Assembly: GCF_965363235.1 (NCBI RefSeq)
Contig: NC_134844.1
Span: 56,850,872-56,914,871 of the forward strand
Length of the DNA stretch: 64,000 nucleotides
Reading direction: 5' to 3'
Origin: Mytilus galloprovincialis
Lineage: Eukaryota > Mollusca > Bivalvia > Mytilida > Mytilidae
Shown here: positions 33,870-46,500 of the stretch, piece by piece
Numbering within the stretch: the first letter of the stretch is position 1
How the letters are laid out: each line of letters begins with the position of its first letter
Program-made: the position numbers and the translations under genes
The notes under the pieces: generated by a model
What the model was told of the DNA's origin: nothing
Database searches by the model: none
What the model saw: only the letters and a program-made list of their open reading frames with translations

Positions 33870-34195
33870 TATTCATTTATCATATATTCTCGTTTAAAAT
33901 TAACAAATGTGTGTCAGAATTGCACGTATAAATGGAATGTTTTAGCTTTTTGAATTCAAAATTTTTGATTATTCATCTGATTGTTAATCTGAATTTTGGT
34001 GAAAATTGACAATTTTTGACAATTTTTTTTTTAAAAGAAAAAAAAAACACGACGTTCTTTTTATTTTATGAATATATAGAATGTGATCTTTCAAAATTTG
34101 TCAATGAAATGTCATGGTATTGTTGGTCATGGGAGATAAAAGATTTAAAATTTAGGAGTTTTTGAAATTTTTCATTTTCGAATTTTAATACATTT
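33870..34195 (-). repeat. R4 repeat, second half, interrupted copy
   Basis: Reverse complement of 28580-28880. It stops at about 34195, where the flanking sequence switches to ggtggctcacccc. The continuing half resumes at 40440. Confidence 0.6.
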
Positions 34196-36152
34196 TAAGG
34201 TGGCTCACCCCAATAGTGACCCCCGGTAGATTTTTTTTATTTTCACATATTCTGTAGATTTTTTTATGCTGAATCCAAAAATGCAAAGAAAAAAGGGGGT
34301 CACCAGGCTCGTTTTCCCCTCAAATTGAAGCGAAATGTGCGATTTTGACCCTATTTCCAAACATGCCCACCCTTCCAACAATAACGGTTACATCAAATTC
34401 AAAGACTTTTAAAGCCAAGTCAGTATGATTTTTATGTGAAAAAAAATTAGAATTTGAAATGTAAACCTTTCCCTTGGTTGTTTTTGACTTAAGAATCCTT
34501 TTATTTTCAGATTAATGTCTAAATTTTGTATTTTCTAATTTTAGTTTAAGGCAAAAAATATTGGTTTAATCGATTTTTCGTAAAATTTCCCCGGTAGATT
34601 TTTTTTTAAAAACAGATATGTCAACGCTATGAACTTTTCGAACATTTTAAGGTAAAATAAAATGGGGGTCACCAGGCTTTTAAAAAAGTTACGAGCTTTT
34701 GTTTAACCCCTCTACCCCATAAGGTCTGATTTCAATGCACTCCATCAATTACTTAATTGTGAATTCTTTGTTGATGGCTTTAATAAAATAATGTTTGTAA
34801 TTATATCAATAAACGATGGTTGAATATAAATGTGGTTATCGTATTATTGTTTGTTATCAAAAAGCGAAATTTTGATTATTTTGGTGAAATACGGTAATTT
34901 TGTCTGGTGCGAGTTGCTTCCCTCTAATTTGGCGCCATTATCGGACTAGAGGAATTTCAAGGTCGCCATTGCCGAGCAGCATACTATATTGATGAATACG
35001 ACCATCAACATGCATAACAGACATTGTGGCGAATATACAACAATGAAGGTAGAGTTATTACATAAGAAAACATAGATTTCGATATATTAGACAGCCAAAT
35101 GTTATCAGTATAACGAAAAATACAAACTTGGGGGTTGTCTCAAAATACTCGCTACTGTTGAAAATCACTGCGGCTGAAACCTTGCACGGGCTCAATTTCT
35201 GTTCCATGATTAATGTTATAGATCGTTATAGCTGGTATCTTATTTGTGTGTTTATTTTACCCTTTACAGACAAGTTGTAAACATGTCTGGGTAGTTTTGC
35301 AAAATATCAGTGGGCAAACGGCCGAAGAGGAAGGGATGTCATCTACTGTGATCTACTGTCATTTTGACGCTACCGTTAGTGTCAATTAATTAGTCTTTTT
35401 TAATCATCATTTTTAATATCTAATTTCGTAGCCAAGTTAGACATGTTAGGGTCATATTATTCCGAGATTCCGAGAGACTGATGTCCAACGGATGTTTTGA
35501 CAGACAAGCGGTCTAACGGCCCAAGCTTCACGGCCCAAGCTTGTCTGGCAAAACAGCCGTTAGACGTCAGAGTAATCTCGGACTAAGGTCATATGTATGT
35601 GGGGTACCCCATAACTTCCCTAGGGACAGTTTCTACTCCTTAGCCCCAACTACATTTCCCTTCCCTTTTTACCCTAACCCCCCCCCCCTTATTTACTTCA
35701 ATACTTCCATCTCCTTGCCCCAAGACAAAATAAAAATGACAAAATATATTTCCAAGATACCCCCTTTTCTCTGATCCTTCATTCCCCTGTCTCTTTACCC
35801 CTGTCCACCCCTCAATTAAGGTCCGGTTTTGATTGACTTGTTTATTTTCTTGAGAATATGATATAATTGGCATAATTTGTAAATGATAAACCTTACAGTA
35901 GGAGGCAATACATCTTATTGAAAGATTCGTCTTGATCAATCACAATTTGTTTACATTAAACCCCCCCCCCCCCTAATTCTGTTAGGTATATAAAAATGTC
36001 TTAAGGTCTAGTAATAGAAGTATCAGGGTTTAACATGTACAGAATGTGGCCATAAGTATTTGTCACTTGAGATTTTTAGCTGTTCAAATATATTGTATAT
36101 ATATCTACATTTAAAAAAAAAAATATATTTTTATTATTTTCTGTTCAGAAAT

Positions 36153-36155
<3 letters not shown>

Positions 36156-36205
<50 letters not shown>
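36156..36205. repeat. (TA)n microsatellite, about 25 units
   Basis: An uninterrupted alternating TA tract, likely length-polymorphic and cruciform-prone. Confidence 0.9.
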
Positions 36206-36209
<4 letters not shown>

Positions 36210-37565
36210 CCAAATTAAATTATAAAAAATACTTATGTGTTCTCAAGGGAAAACAAAAACACATGAAAACGAACGTATTATCAAATAAATGCATATTAAT
36301 AATAATTTAGACCATTCTACTTCTTTTAAGGTTACCCTTGCATTGTCAGTCTTATTAAACTTGCATGTACCTCCCAAATTTGGTTTCTGTTCGCCAGCTT
36401 CAGTTTGCCTCTACCAATGCCAGTACCAATGTTATAAAACTAATACACAATTAATGCATATATATGCTTACTACATTGTACCAACAAACACACATTAAGT
36501 TTGAATTTTTGGTGGGTTCGCTTTTACTTTTCTAGAGTTATGCCCCTTTACAAATTAAAAAAATGCTGAATTTTTGTTCCTTTCTTTAACACAAGTTTGC
36601 TTCATTCAAATGTTCTGAAACTTATATGCAATGCTTACTACAGCAACACTCAGATCAAGTACAAATTTGGGTGGTGTCACTCTTTTCATCCTTTATATGC
36701 AATCGGCTGCTCATTTGTGTCCCATGGACACCTTACCATTATGAACTAGTCTACATCTATATGCTTTTGAATGTCAATAATTGTTGATTTTCTGACAGAA
36801 ATACTCTGATATTTAATTTCAGGCTGCAAGTACATTTGTACATGTACATTGCAAATGGAAGGAGTGATCTTGGAATGTTCAACTTTACTTGGAAACTATT
36901 GGCAAAGTACTGAGAGAATTTCATGAGAAGCCAGTATCATATTCTAGTCTTGCAACCGGGAACTATGCGTAAAGTGCTGAAACTTAAGAACAACATTCTA
37001 CATGTATATGCAATATGTGATGCCACAATCCACTTAAGGAGCTAAGATCAACTATAAATTGGAACTGCATGTATATGCTTTAGTGCTGTCAAAATCCTTC
37101 AAAAAATCCAATCAAAAGGACCTACTTCACCTATATATATATATATAGCTTCTTGTCCCAATGATGAATACAGATCATATATATGAGTCTTATAAAAAAA
37201 TAAAAATAATGAAAATTATAGAGCTGATCAGCTAATGATTGTACATGTACATGATGTATTGAAATTAATTATATTAATAGATGTTTTATAAATTTGATCT
37301 CATAGATATTAGAGGAATAAAATCAATCACGTTTCAAAAATATGATTTAGTTGAGCCTTTTTTTTACGCCAGTTTTCAGGACATTAATATGGTATACCAT
37401 TGACTGTCTGTCGTCAACATGTCGGACATATACTCGAAAATAATAAATACTAAAAGGTACATGTAGTAGATAAACTATTTGCGTGCAATAATTTACAATT
37501 CTGTCTGGCAATTGTCATTGACCACATAATCATTTGTATGGTTCATTGTTCAACAGTAAATATAA

Positions 37566-37745
37566 AAAAGAAGGTGTGGTATGATTGCCAATGTGACAAC
37601 TATCCACAATGACCAAAATGACACAGACATTAACAACAATAGGTCACCGTACGGCCTTCAACAATGAGCAAATCCCATACCGCATAGTGAGCTATAAAAG
37701 GCCCCGATAAGACAATGTAAAACAATTTAAACGAGAAAACTAACG
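37566..37745 (+). repeat. Interspersed repeat (tatgattgccaatg family), best copy
   Basis: It runs from ggtgtggtatgattgccaat through gtcaccgtacggccttcaac and gctataaaaggccccgataa to aaacgagaaaactaacggcc. Fragments lie near 5950, 18400 (reverse), 20760, 28125, 37925, 38700-38835, 44165-44345 and 56510-56680 (reverse). I recall it as very abundant in Mytilus. Confidence 0.65.
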
Positions 37746-38032
37746 GCCTTATTTATATAAAAAAATGAACGAAAAACAAATATGTAACACACAAACAAAC
37801 GACAACCACTGAATTACAGTAAGTCCTCTTTTAATATGCTATAGTGTGTAATCAATAGGTCATCTTGATGTATATTTGGTGTATGAAATGATTATTAAAT
37901 GTATTATAACAAATTAAAATATCAAATAAGAGGATGTGATATGATTGTAAATGAGACAGAAGAGACCAAATAAGTCAGTCCCAACATTTCCACTGGAGAA
38001 ATAAAATAACTAAGAAAAAAATTGAATCATGA

Positions 38033-38610
38033 TAATTTCCTGTCGATATGCACATCTACATAGTATGTCCTTATTATCTACAAAGTTTCATGAAATTCTG
38101 TTGTGTGGTTTCAGAGGAGTTTCGATGACGAGCTGTTTGCAGTTGTATACTGCAGCAAATAAGTTCAAAGGGGTGTAACTCCTAGAAAAATAATTCGTAA
38201 TTTCCTGTCGATATGCACATCTACATAGTATGTCCTTATTATCTAAAAAGGCTTCATGAAATTAATTCTGTTGTGCGGTTTGAGAGGAGTTGCAATGACA
38301 AACTGTTGCAGTAGTATATTGAAGCAAATAAGTTCAAAGGGGCCTTACTCCTAGAAAAAAAATATGTACATCTAAATAGTATGTCCTTATCTAAAAAGGT
38401 TTCATAAAATTCTATTGTACGGTTTGAGAGGAGATGCGATGACAAACTTGCAGTAGTATTTTGAAGCAAATAAGTTCAAAGGGGCATAACTCCTAGAAAA
38501 AGTTTGAGTCGTAATTTCCTGTCGATATGCACATCTGCATAGTATGTCCTTATTATCTAAAAAGGTTTCATGAAATTTTGTTGGGCGGTTTGAGAGGAGT
38601 TGTGATGACA
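38033..38610 (+). repeat. Tandem array, unit about 166 bp, 3-4 copies
   Basis: Units begin aatttcctgtcgatatgcac at 38033, 38199 and 38512, with a partial unit from about 38365. Each contains agtatgtccttatt, ggtttgagaggagttg and caaataagttcaaaggggc. It ends near 38690 in a hairpin taccctgcgcc ... ggcgcaggg-like end (cgttgcgtagggtata). Minus-strand frames of 71-91 residues here are repeat artefacts. Confidence 0.65.
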
Positions 38611-40439
38611 AGAAACAAGACTGATAGACTGGCTGATGGACGGACGGACGGGTCAAAAACGTTATACCCTGCGCCACTTCGTTGCGTAGGGTATAAAAAA
38701 GGAAGATGGGGTATCATTGTTTATGAGGCAACTCTTCACCAGAGACTAATTTACATAAAAGATAACAATTATGTCCCCGTACGGACTTCAACAATTACTA
38801 TAAACTGATATACCACATAGTCAAACAAATAAAAGTCCCAGAAATTACGTTTTTTTATACGATTGCACATAATGAAAATTTAATTTGTACATACTGAATG
38901 ATCACTGGCAAATATTTCAAGCATAATACGGATGAGAACATGCATATAAGTATCAATTATGAAAGTTATACAAACTAAGACGGGAGCTAGATATATGGAC
39001 TGCCATAAGAAAATGAATGGACAATTATGCTTGGTGCATGTGTAGGCAAAATTCCCCCTTTTTTCCTTACGAGGCTTCGTATATATACATCCAGCTTTTT
39101 GAACACCCTGTATAATCAAGGGATCATCTGTCAGATTAGTCTTATTTCTATGTTAACCATACGATATGAAAAGTCGGAAAGCAGCAAATTATTGAAGTGT
39201 CGTTTTATTTCTGCAGGAAAACAAATAATCATTTTAGTGAAATAAGTTGCTGGATCCATTAGTCTATTTTAATAATACTCAGTGCTCTGATTCAATTATT
39301 TTAGTTTTAATGCTGATATTTCTTTTTTTTTTATATATGAACTCGTTTGACATATTGATAGATACAACAGAAAATTGCAAATCAACAATATAATAATTCA
39401 GCAAATTAAATAAGTAATAGAAAAGTATCATAAAAAGAGAAAACATTGGCCCCGAGGTCTTAGATTATAGGACTTAGTCTAGTGTTCCGGAAATCATGGA
39501 ATTGTGATACGAGAAAAATTATCAGATGATTTTCGTGCAGGTAAACAAATCTTTAAATGAAAATGTTAGGTGTGCCTGTCAAGTATTAAGTCTGTTAGAA
39601 AATTGGCATGTTCAAGTTTGTTTTGGGGAAAATAAAAAATATTTAACTATAATTATCAAAATTTTGCAGTGGAAAAATATATCGCATACTCGGGAATAAA
39701 CTCCTAAAAATACTTGAAAATAAAGATATTTCAAATTTTAAATAGATTTATGACAGAAACAAACTGTTATAAAACGCCAAACGGATTATAGCATGAAAAT
39801 AAACACGACCCGATGCTTTTAAAGCATACTATACGGGCAGTGACATGTATACACATATATAAGATACGGGTCAAAGGTTTACCTGTTTTTGAAAGCTGTA
39901 CGATGACATGAAGTTGTTTAAATTACATCGCTATCATTTGTTTACAGTTAATCATTGCGTCATTGGGAAAACATTTTCAAAAACAAATCCCCAAGACATC
40001 ATTTAATTCAACCGGTATTTAAGTGATTCAAAATATGGTACGAACGGACCCAAAAGGCGACCGTGTAAGGTGACAATGCGTTTTGGGAGCGAAGCGGCAC
40101 CAAATACCGCCGACGTCATACATGTGACTTTGTCAGTATTTATATCTTCTTTTTTTTTTTAATGTTATGCTTAAATCAGGTATATTTTCTCCTTTTAGAC
40201 TTTTATGCGAAAAATGAAGAAAGCACTCAGAATTTCTGACCGTTCGTACCCTTTCCTGTTTTGAAGAACATTTTGCATCACTTGTTTACATCGTCAAGGG
40301 TGCTTTCATACACGCCCGCGTTCCAAGGTCGTCAAAGCTAATTTTGAGAAGATCCCTTAAAGCGACCGTTTCCAAGGCACTCGTCGTAAGAAACATGCGT
40401 TAAAATATGCGCATTGGTAAAGGGCCGAGCCAACTTAAA

Positions 40440-40690
40440 CAATGTTTAAATGGTTGCTATGGAAACAAACTATTTAGTAAATTCTCAATTCTAACTTTTT
40501 TATATAGTTTTGGGTTTTGTTTGTCAATACTGTAAATATACATATTGTTTGTATTGATTAACTTTATTTCTATGGGACTTTAAATTCCCTTTTTTTAAAT
40601 TTTCAAAAAGGGTCTTTTTCACATATTCAGGCAAAATGTTGATTTGATGGTTACCATGGCAACGGGCATAATACAGGAAAAATAAAGACA
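40440..40690 (-). repeat. R4 repeat, first half, interrupted copy
   Basis: Reverse complement of 28342-28570 (tttaaatggttgctatggaa, ttgtttgtattgattaactt, ggttaccatggcaacg). It completes the R4 copy whose other half ends at 34195. Confidence 0.6.
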
Positions 40691-42113
40691 GAATTTTTCT
40701 CCTCTACCAAAGTTTTTATGATAAAGTGTGAAATGTCATGAATCACCTTCTGCATGATTTTTACAAAGATCGGTACTTAAGTAATGAGAAAACCCATACC
40801 GTATATCGATAAGAAAAAATTAGAACCATTTCAATTTTGAAAACTAAGACCTACAATGTAATTGAACACCAAACAAATTACGAAAACAAAATATGACAGA
40901 CATAAATAATGCATATTTTAATCTTTATATTCATTTGACAAAGACCTTATAGGTAGTCAATGATCCTTATATCTTATTCATTTAAATTTGGAAAATACAC
41001 ATGATTTTGACCCACATACGATAACAAAAGACCATTGATGTCTGTTTTGTTTAGTAGATCATATCGTTCCCTTTAATTCTAATAATTCTATTCATTCTGG
41101 TTTTCAGCGTTGAGCATTATTAGAAAAGACAGCCGCAAATGTTGAAATGCGAACTAATCGCAATAGTGTTTTGAAGTATTGCCAGCAGTGGCTTTGTTAA
41201 CTCTACATGAACATTTATTAAATGTGTAATATGATCACCAAATTATGTAAGTTCTTGCTGACGGCAAAAATATCAGTCTGTTGATTACATTTTAATTCCG
41301 AAGAAAAATAAAACCATGGAGCAACTGAAAGTGACTTAATAAAGGACACAAACTAACAACATTTATATCATTCTGCATTTTGATCGTTTTAAAATGCTGC
41401 GCGATAGATTGGTTTTGTAACAAGTCATACATTTGATAGTTGATTTCCTTTCGTTTGATGTGTAATAGCTTTTGATTTTGCTATATGATAATGGACTTTG
41501 CGTTTGGAATTTTAGTTTTTTTACTCTTTTCTTTTATATCTGTATGCATGTTTGTGCACCTAAAAAATATATTTAGACAAAAACAGAGTTATAGATTCCT
41601 GAAATGTACGCAAATAGTGTTTATATTGTTCTTGGGATTCATAGCTTTGTTGTATACATCTTATACAAGTCCTATTTCAGTTAGTGCTTTATCTGTATCT
41701 TTGCTTTGTAGTATATATTAAAAATTGTATCATACAAAATACTGATAACCTATTTGCTAAATCGAGTTAACTGATAAAATATTGGAAGTTCAAACTACAA
41801 AAGAAATCATACATAGAATACCTATGCTTTACGTCGATTCAGATTGTTTTCCATACCATGATGTATTTGTTAATATTTTTACTTTTTTCACATGACAGGG
41901 TTCGATGTCGCGCGAGCATATAATATATATGGCAGGTCCATTTATGTTGATATCTCAATTATCTATTTATATTTACTTGTGCACTTGTGTTGCCCCGCTT
42001 ACGCTGGAGGAGAATTCTGTTATTCTATATCTGCTCGTTCTGTTCGTAAGTATCAAATAATTCAATATCAACAGATGAAGTTATTTTCATTTTCTACTAA
42101 TAAATAAAGTAAC
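40691..42113. other. No gene recognised; R1 fragment
   Basis: An R1 piece (gatgtgtaatagcttttgat, then ataatggactttgcg) lies at 41425-41515. The 78-residue hydrophobic frame starting there begins inside that repeat and has no other support. Confidence 0.45.
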
Positions 42114-42119
42114 ACTTAC

Positions 42120-42134
42120 TGTAGCATTGTCCAT
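42120..42134 (-). CDS. Start-exon candidate encoding MDNAT
   Basis: An ATG at 42134-42132 gives MDNAT followed by the consensus donor GTAAGT at 42119. The sequence around it (gcttatggacaatgctacagtaa) is nearly the same as the gene A start exon (cttatggacaaagctacagtaaa). Phase 0 fits any anchor exon of the family. The nearest downstream anchor exon on this strand is at 27473, which would need a 14.6-kb intron. It could equally be an orphan left after duplication. Confidence 0.4.
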
Positions 42135-43384
42135 AAGCGTTTCAGCTAATCGTAGAATTGTCCCTTTATAATCGAAAACTATCCATGTATGCAATGGATC
42201 TTGGAAAAGAGTGCACCATAGATAACCCATAGAGACGGGGAGATGTCTATCACATTCTTGTGTAAACCTATAATGTCATCGTCTAATGTATATCATGTAC
42301 ATGGGGTTCTCAGAAGCGTGACTTATTTATAATATTATGCAATAGTAGATAATCAAACCACTTCCTGTATAAAAATCACGATATTTAAAATACAATCCAG
42401 AAAATTAAACACTACATTGCAAACTTAAATTACGGTAACATATGGGCGTATCAAGTTTAATCAAATAGTAAATATATATGTATTACGATAGATCAATTAA
42501 ATCGGTTAACTCATTTATAATCAGGAAATTGTGTCGAGTAGCATGCAAGAATATCTGCATTTGATGAATGTAAAAGGTATAAAATAGTTTTGATTTCTGA
42601 CAGGTAATGTTTATGATAATCAAAATCCGGGGTCAAAAGTACCATTCAAAATGATGCATTAGCAGCGACATTGAAATACTTCTTTTTCGTCTCTGATTTA
42701 ACATCGTATACTTCTAGGTTAACGTTTTTTGCCTTTTTCATATTAATTCACTTTCATTTCAGATTTTAATCGCCATTAGCATCTATTATCTCGATCAAAT
42801 GTGCTAGTTTTTCTATAAGAGAGACCGATATGATATGCAAACTCAGAAACGGCCATTTTCATAAGATTTTCCATAAAGCAGCGAATTGTATCAACTATCT
42901 TCCGACTATAAATATCTGGAAAAGATTGAATTTATTAAAAATATATGTACATGTACTATCGATAAACGTGGATTGGTTACAAAAGAAGTCTTCCACCGCA
43001 ACGTATTAGGCGACAATAGACATCAAACATTGAAATATAGTGAGGATGATGACTAGATACCTCAGATAGGTCAACTAGATTAACTGGTTCCTTCAACTTC
43101 TGCTTATCGAGGGTGGACTCTATGTTGATAAGATATATCAAATAAAAAGGCATTTCATAAAAACAGAATGATTGTTGACTCTGTTGTAACCTTTAGAAAT
43201 TATTAAAATTAAAACAACATATTTGTCGAGTAAGAACTTTTAAAATTAACAACGTATGCCAGTACAAAGAAAAGGCAAGTCTATCATTGGTAGAACCAAA
43301 CATTGAAAATATTAATAAGAAACCATTAAATATTTAAAACACAAAAAAACGAGCAAGATGAAGCCGTTAAACACAACCGAACGA

Positions 43385-44015
43385 CGCTTCCTCGACTTGT
43401 GCTCTATTTTCAGCTTGTTTAAGTTACGTTTCCTTTCTTTCTTTTTATCTTTGCAGCTTGTTCAGTGAACATCTTTTCGCATGTTTTATTAATTCAATTC
43501 AACCATCTCTCACATTTGCTATCCTTAAAATTTGATTAATTAGCATTTCCGTCTCTTTTCCTTTCTGTGATGATTTCTCAATGAACGTGTTTGTCTCACT
43601 AAATCAACTAAATTATTTTTAACATATTCTATCCCTAGAAACTCTTTTTGCTCCTCTTATCATTGCAGTTTGTTCTTTAAACGTTCTAGTCTTTGTTAAT
43701 GCAGTCACCATGTTCGTCTCTTTATATCATTGCTGTTGAAAATTTTCCTTTCTTTTTTATTATCATTTTTTCAATTTTCTTCTAGTTATTTGTCCGACAG
43801 CTGTTTCCGTTTACGTGCTAATATTTTGTGTTATATCTGTTCATCCCATGGTTTCGTTTTACTTCATATCATAGTAGCGTGCTAGGTACCAGACGAGTTC
43901 CTTTTCTTTGCTTGTCGTTCCCTCAAGTTAACTTTTTTAATCCAGCAGATATTTCCACGTGTTTAGAATAACTTTGGTATGTTGTCACAGATAATTACCC
44001 AATGCTTAATTATAA
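43385..44015 (-). pseudogene. Decayed anchor/hendecad exon
   Basis: On the minus strand gcattgggtaattatctgtg then acaacataccaaagttattc matches the exon at 1640 almost base for base. It is legible as IG-stop-LSVTTYQSYS, so the anchor contains a nonsense codon. Downstream the sequence stays purine-rich (for example gaacgacaagcaaagaaaag, aagaacaaactgcaatgata) as expected of an eroded coiled coil, but no frame stays open. The acceptor region is also altered (gcattataattaa). This is an old relic. The lower boundary is approximate. Confidence 0.5.
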
Positions 44016-44164
44016 TGCAATAATACAAACATATCATATATATATATTATGATTGTCAACAAATACAAGTATCCTTAAACATTTCCTTTCTAAAAGAGAC
44101 CAAGTCTTTAACTTGACAAATATTTTCTGTTATAGAAAAAAGATGAAGTCAATGTCCACTATGG

Positions 44165-44345
44165 TACATAAGGTGGAAGATAGTGAGTATATGTTATTGT
44201 ACGGCCTTCGACAATTATCAAAACTCAGGAATTATAGAAAGGTATCAAAGACTTACCCATAACAATATGTAAAACTAGAGAACTTAAACAATTAACGAAC
44301 ACCGAATGTCCGGAATTCACAACAAATGACAAGGGACACGTAAAT
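44165..44345 (+). repeat. Fragment of the tatgattgccaatg repeat family
   Basis: gtacggccttcgacaattat and following text resemble the 37.6-kb copy. The small frame over it is incidental. Confidence 0.45.
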
Positions 44346-45247
44346 ATAGAAAAGGAAGGGTTATTAATGTACACGTTGCATCGAATGTTACGGTCCCATT
44401 TCACAGGAGATTGCTGACAATAGGACTCAACACTTTTTAAGGATTTAACTGACTGTCAGAAGTCCGAAATAACTTTATTTATATTCCAAAGTCACTTTTG
44501 GGAATTGCTGTTACAGTTATTCTTAGAGTATGTGTTTTAGAGTAAACTATCTTGCATTACAAATCCAACACATTCATTTTAAAGAAAACAAAAAAAATAG
44601 TAACCTTGTTTGGGTCCAAAATAAACGTATCATCAGCATGCAGGAAGATTAGTGTGCATTACAGTTCGACCATACATATCTTGTTACTTTTAATTCATTG
44701 AGAACAAATTCATATAATGGGCGATATTAGTTATTTTACAACATAAACATATTTTTTGGAAACCTTAGAGGGACATTACTCATGGTATTGTATAGGCTGT
44801 TTCTCAATGATAACTGACCTATTGTTTGGTTTGTATCAAGATTATGAATCTTATAAAAACCAGGTAAAATGAATATCTGTTTCCGTGTTGAAACAAGTAT
44901 TTTGATAATAGATATCATTTATAGTGAAATATTGTCTTATACCGATGTAATGATTGTTTATGTATTTCTATCTTTTGCGTGCTTTCATTTTGTTTTCGTT
45001 ACCGATCTGAATGACAAACATTTTTATAGATACATGACTTTAATGCTATACCGAACAAAAAATGGACCACGAACAACAATTTCTGATTCAGTAGTTTAAA
45101 TCAATATTTGGAATATATCATGTTTCTTTGGACGATTTTCATCCGTAAAGTACAACTTAACCCAAGACCATGAGATGTTATTTGTTGTGATATACCTCAA
45201 ACAGCAATAATCATTTTAATGTCTTTGTAAAGCAAAAGCGGTGAAAT

Positions 45248-46240
45248 AAAATTAACGATACTAATTTCTTGTACCAGATGCGCATTTCGACAATACATGT
45301 CTCTTCAGTGATGCTCGTGGCCAAAATATTTGAAATCCAAAGCTTATATAAAAGATGAAGAGCTATAATCCAAAAGGTCCAAAAAGTATAGCCAAATCCG
45401 TGAAAGGAATCAGAGCTTTGCATGAGGGAGATACATTCCTTAATTTATAATAATTTCTAATATTTTGTAACAGCAAATTTTAATAACACAAAAAATCCGT
45501 ATTTTCATGCCAGTACCGAAGTACTGGCTACTGGGCTGGTGATACCCTCGGGGACTAATAGTCCACCAGCAGAGGCATCGACCCAGTGGTAGTAATAAAA
45601 TTAACGATACTAATTTTCTTGCACCAGATGCGCATTTCGACAATACATGTCTCTTCATTGATGCTCGTGGCCAAAATATTTGAAATCCAAAGCTTGTATA
45701 AAAGATAAAGAGCTATAATCCAAAAGGTCCAAAAAGTATAGCCAAATCCGTGAAAGGAATCAGAGCTTTGCATGAGGGAGATACATTCCTTAATTTATAA
45801 TAATTTCTAATATTTTGTAACAGCAAATTTTAATAACACAAAAAATCCGTATTTTCATGCCAGTACCAAAGTACTGGCTACTGGGCTGGTGATACCCTCG
45901 GGGACTAATAGTCCACCAGCAGAGGCATCGACCCAGTGGTAGTAATAAAATTAACGATACTAATTTTCTTGCACCAGATGCGCATTTCGACAATACATGT
46001 CTCTTCAGTGATGCTCGTGGCCAAAATATTTGAAATCCAAAGCTTATATAAAAGATGAAGAGCTATAATCCAAAAGGTCCAAAAAGTATAGCCAAATCCG
46101 TGAAAGGAATCAGAGCTTTGCATGAGGGAGATACATTCCTTAATTTATAATAATTTCTAATATTTTGTAACAGCAAATTTTTATAACACAAAAAATCCGT
46201 ATTTTCATGCCAGTACCGAAGTACTGGCTACTGGGCTGGT
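45248..46240 (+). repeat. Tandem array of a 350-bp unit, about 2.8 copies
   Basis: The phrase ttaacgatactaattt starts at 45252, 45601 and 45951, giving offsets of 349 and 350 bp. Copies are nearly identical (for example ccgaagtactgg versus ccaaagtactgg). Each unit holds cagtaccgaagtactggcta, an inverted GCCAGTAC / GTACTGGC word. The third unit is cut after ctgggctggtga. Repeated 72-residue minus-strand frames are by-products. Single diverged copies lie at 15640 and as fragments near 24770, 25080 and 50433. Confidence 0.85.
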
Positions 46241-46369
46241 GAAAGATAGAGAGAGGAAAAATCATTCAAAAGGAGATAGACAGTAAATAATGTTTTAAAG
46301 AGACAGGAGATTGATACAATAGTGAAGGTTTCCACGTGCAGTAAATTTTGTCAAAAACAGAAATTGTTA

Positions 46370-46500
46370 AGAGTGGTCTGGAAAGCTCACGAAATGCGGA
46401 ATTTCCTAGCTGTGTTGAAGACTCATTGGTGGCCTTTGGCAGTTTTCGCTCTTTTGATCGGGTTTTTGTCTCTTTGACACATCCCCTATTTACATTCTCA
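46370..46500 (-). repeat. Interspersed repeat (ggaatgtgtcaaagag family), reverse copy
   Basis: tgtctctttgacacatcccc and caattctcaat-like text are the reverse of the copy near 29675 (ttggaatgtgtcaaagaaac). Pieces also lie near 1138, 22390 and 47530. Confidence 0.5.

Larger units (their letters stand above)
34199..40434. mobile_element. Candidate 6.2-kb insertion splitting repeat R4
   Basis: The segment separates two halves of one R4 copy. Its ends are ggtggctcacccc and gggccgagccaac, an imperfect inverted pair (10 of 13). TTAA lies immediately outside each end (34195-34198 and 40435-40438), as a TTAA target duplication would give, although TTAA is common in AT-rich DNA. No transposase is visible. 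The inside holds C-rich text (35640-35840), a TA array, a tatgattgccaatg copy, a 166-bp tandem array and a pair of gtacgaacgg / ccgttcgtac words at 40037 and 40245. It is either a large non-autonomous element or composite insertions. Confidence 0.45.

Noticed and set aside
38254..38677. Minus-strand frames of 71-91 residues
   Set aside because: Produced by the 166-bp tandem array; they share text with each other only through the repeat.
41485..41721. 78-residue hydrophobic frame with two apparent membrane segments
   Set aside because: The first codons lie in an R1 repeat, and there is no splice site, homologue or conservation evidence that I can see.
45211..46123. Repeated 70-72-residue minus-strand frames (MQSSDSFHGFGYTF...)
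   Set aside because: They recur only because the 350-bp unit is tandemly repeated; frames overlap in different phases and show no domain.
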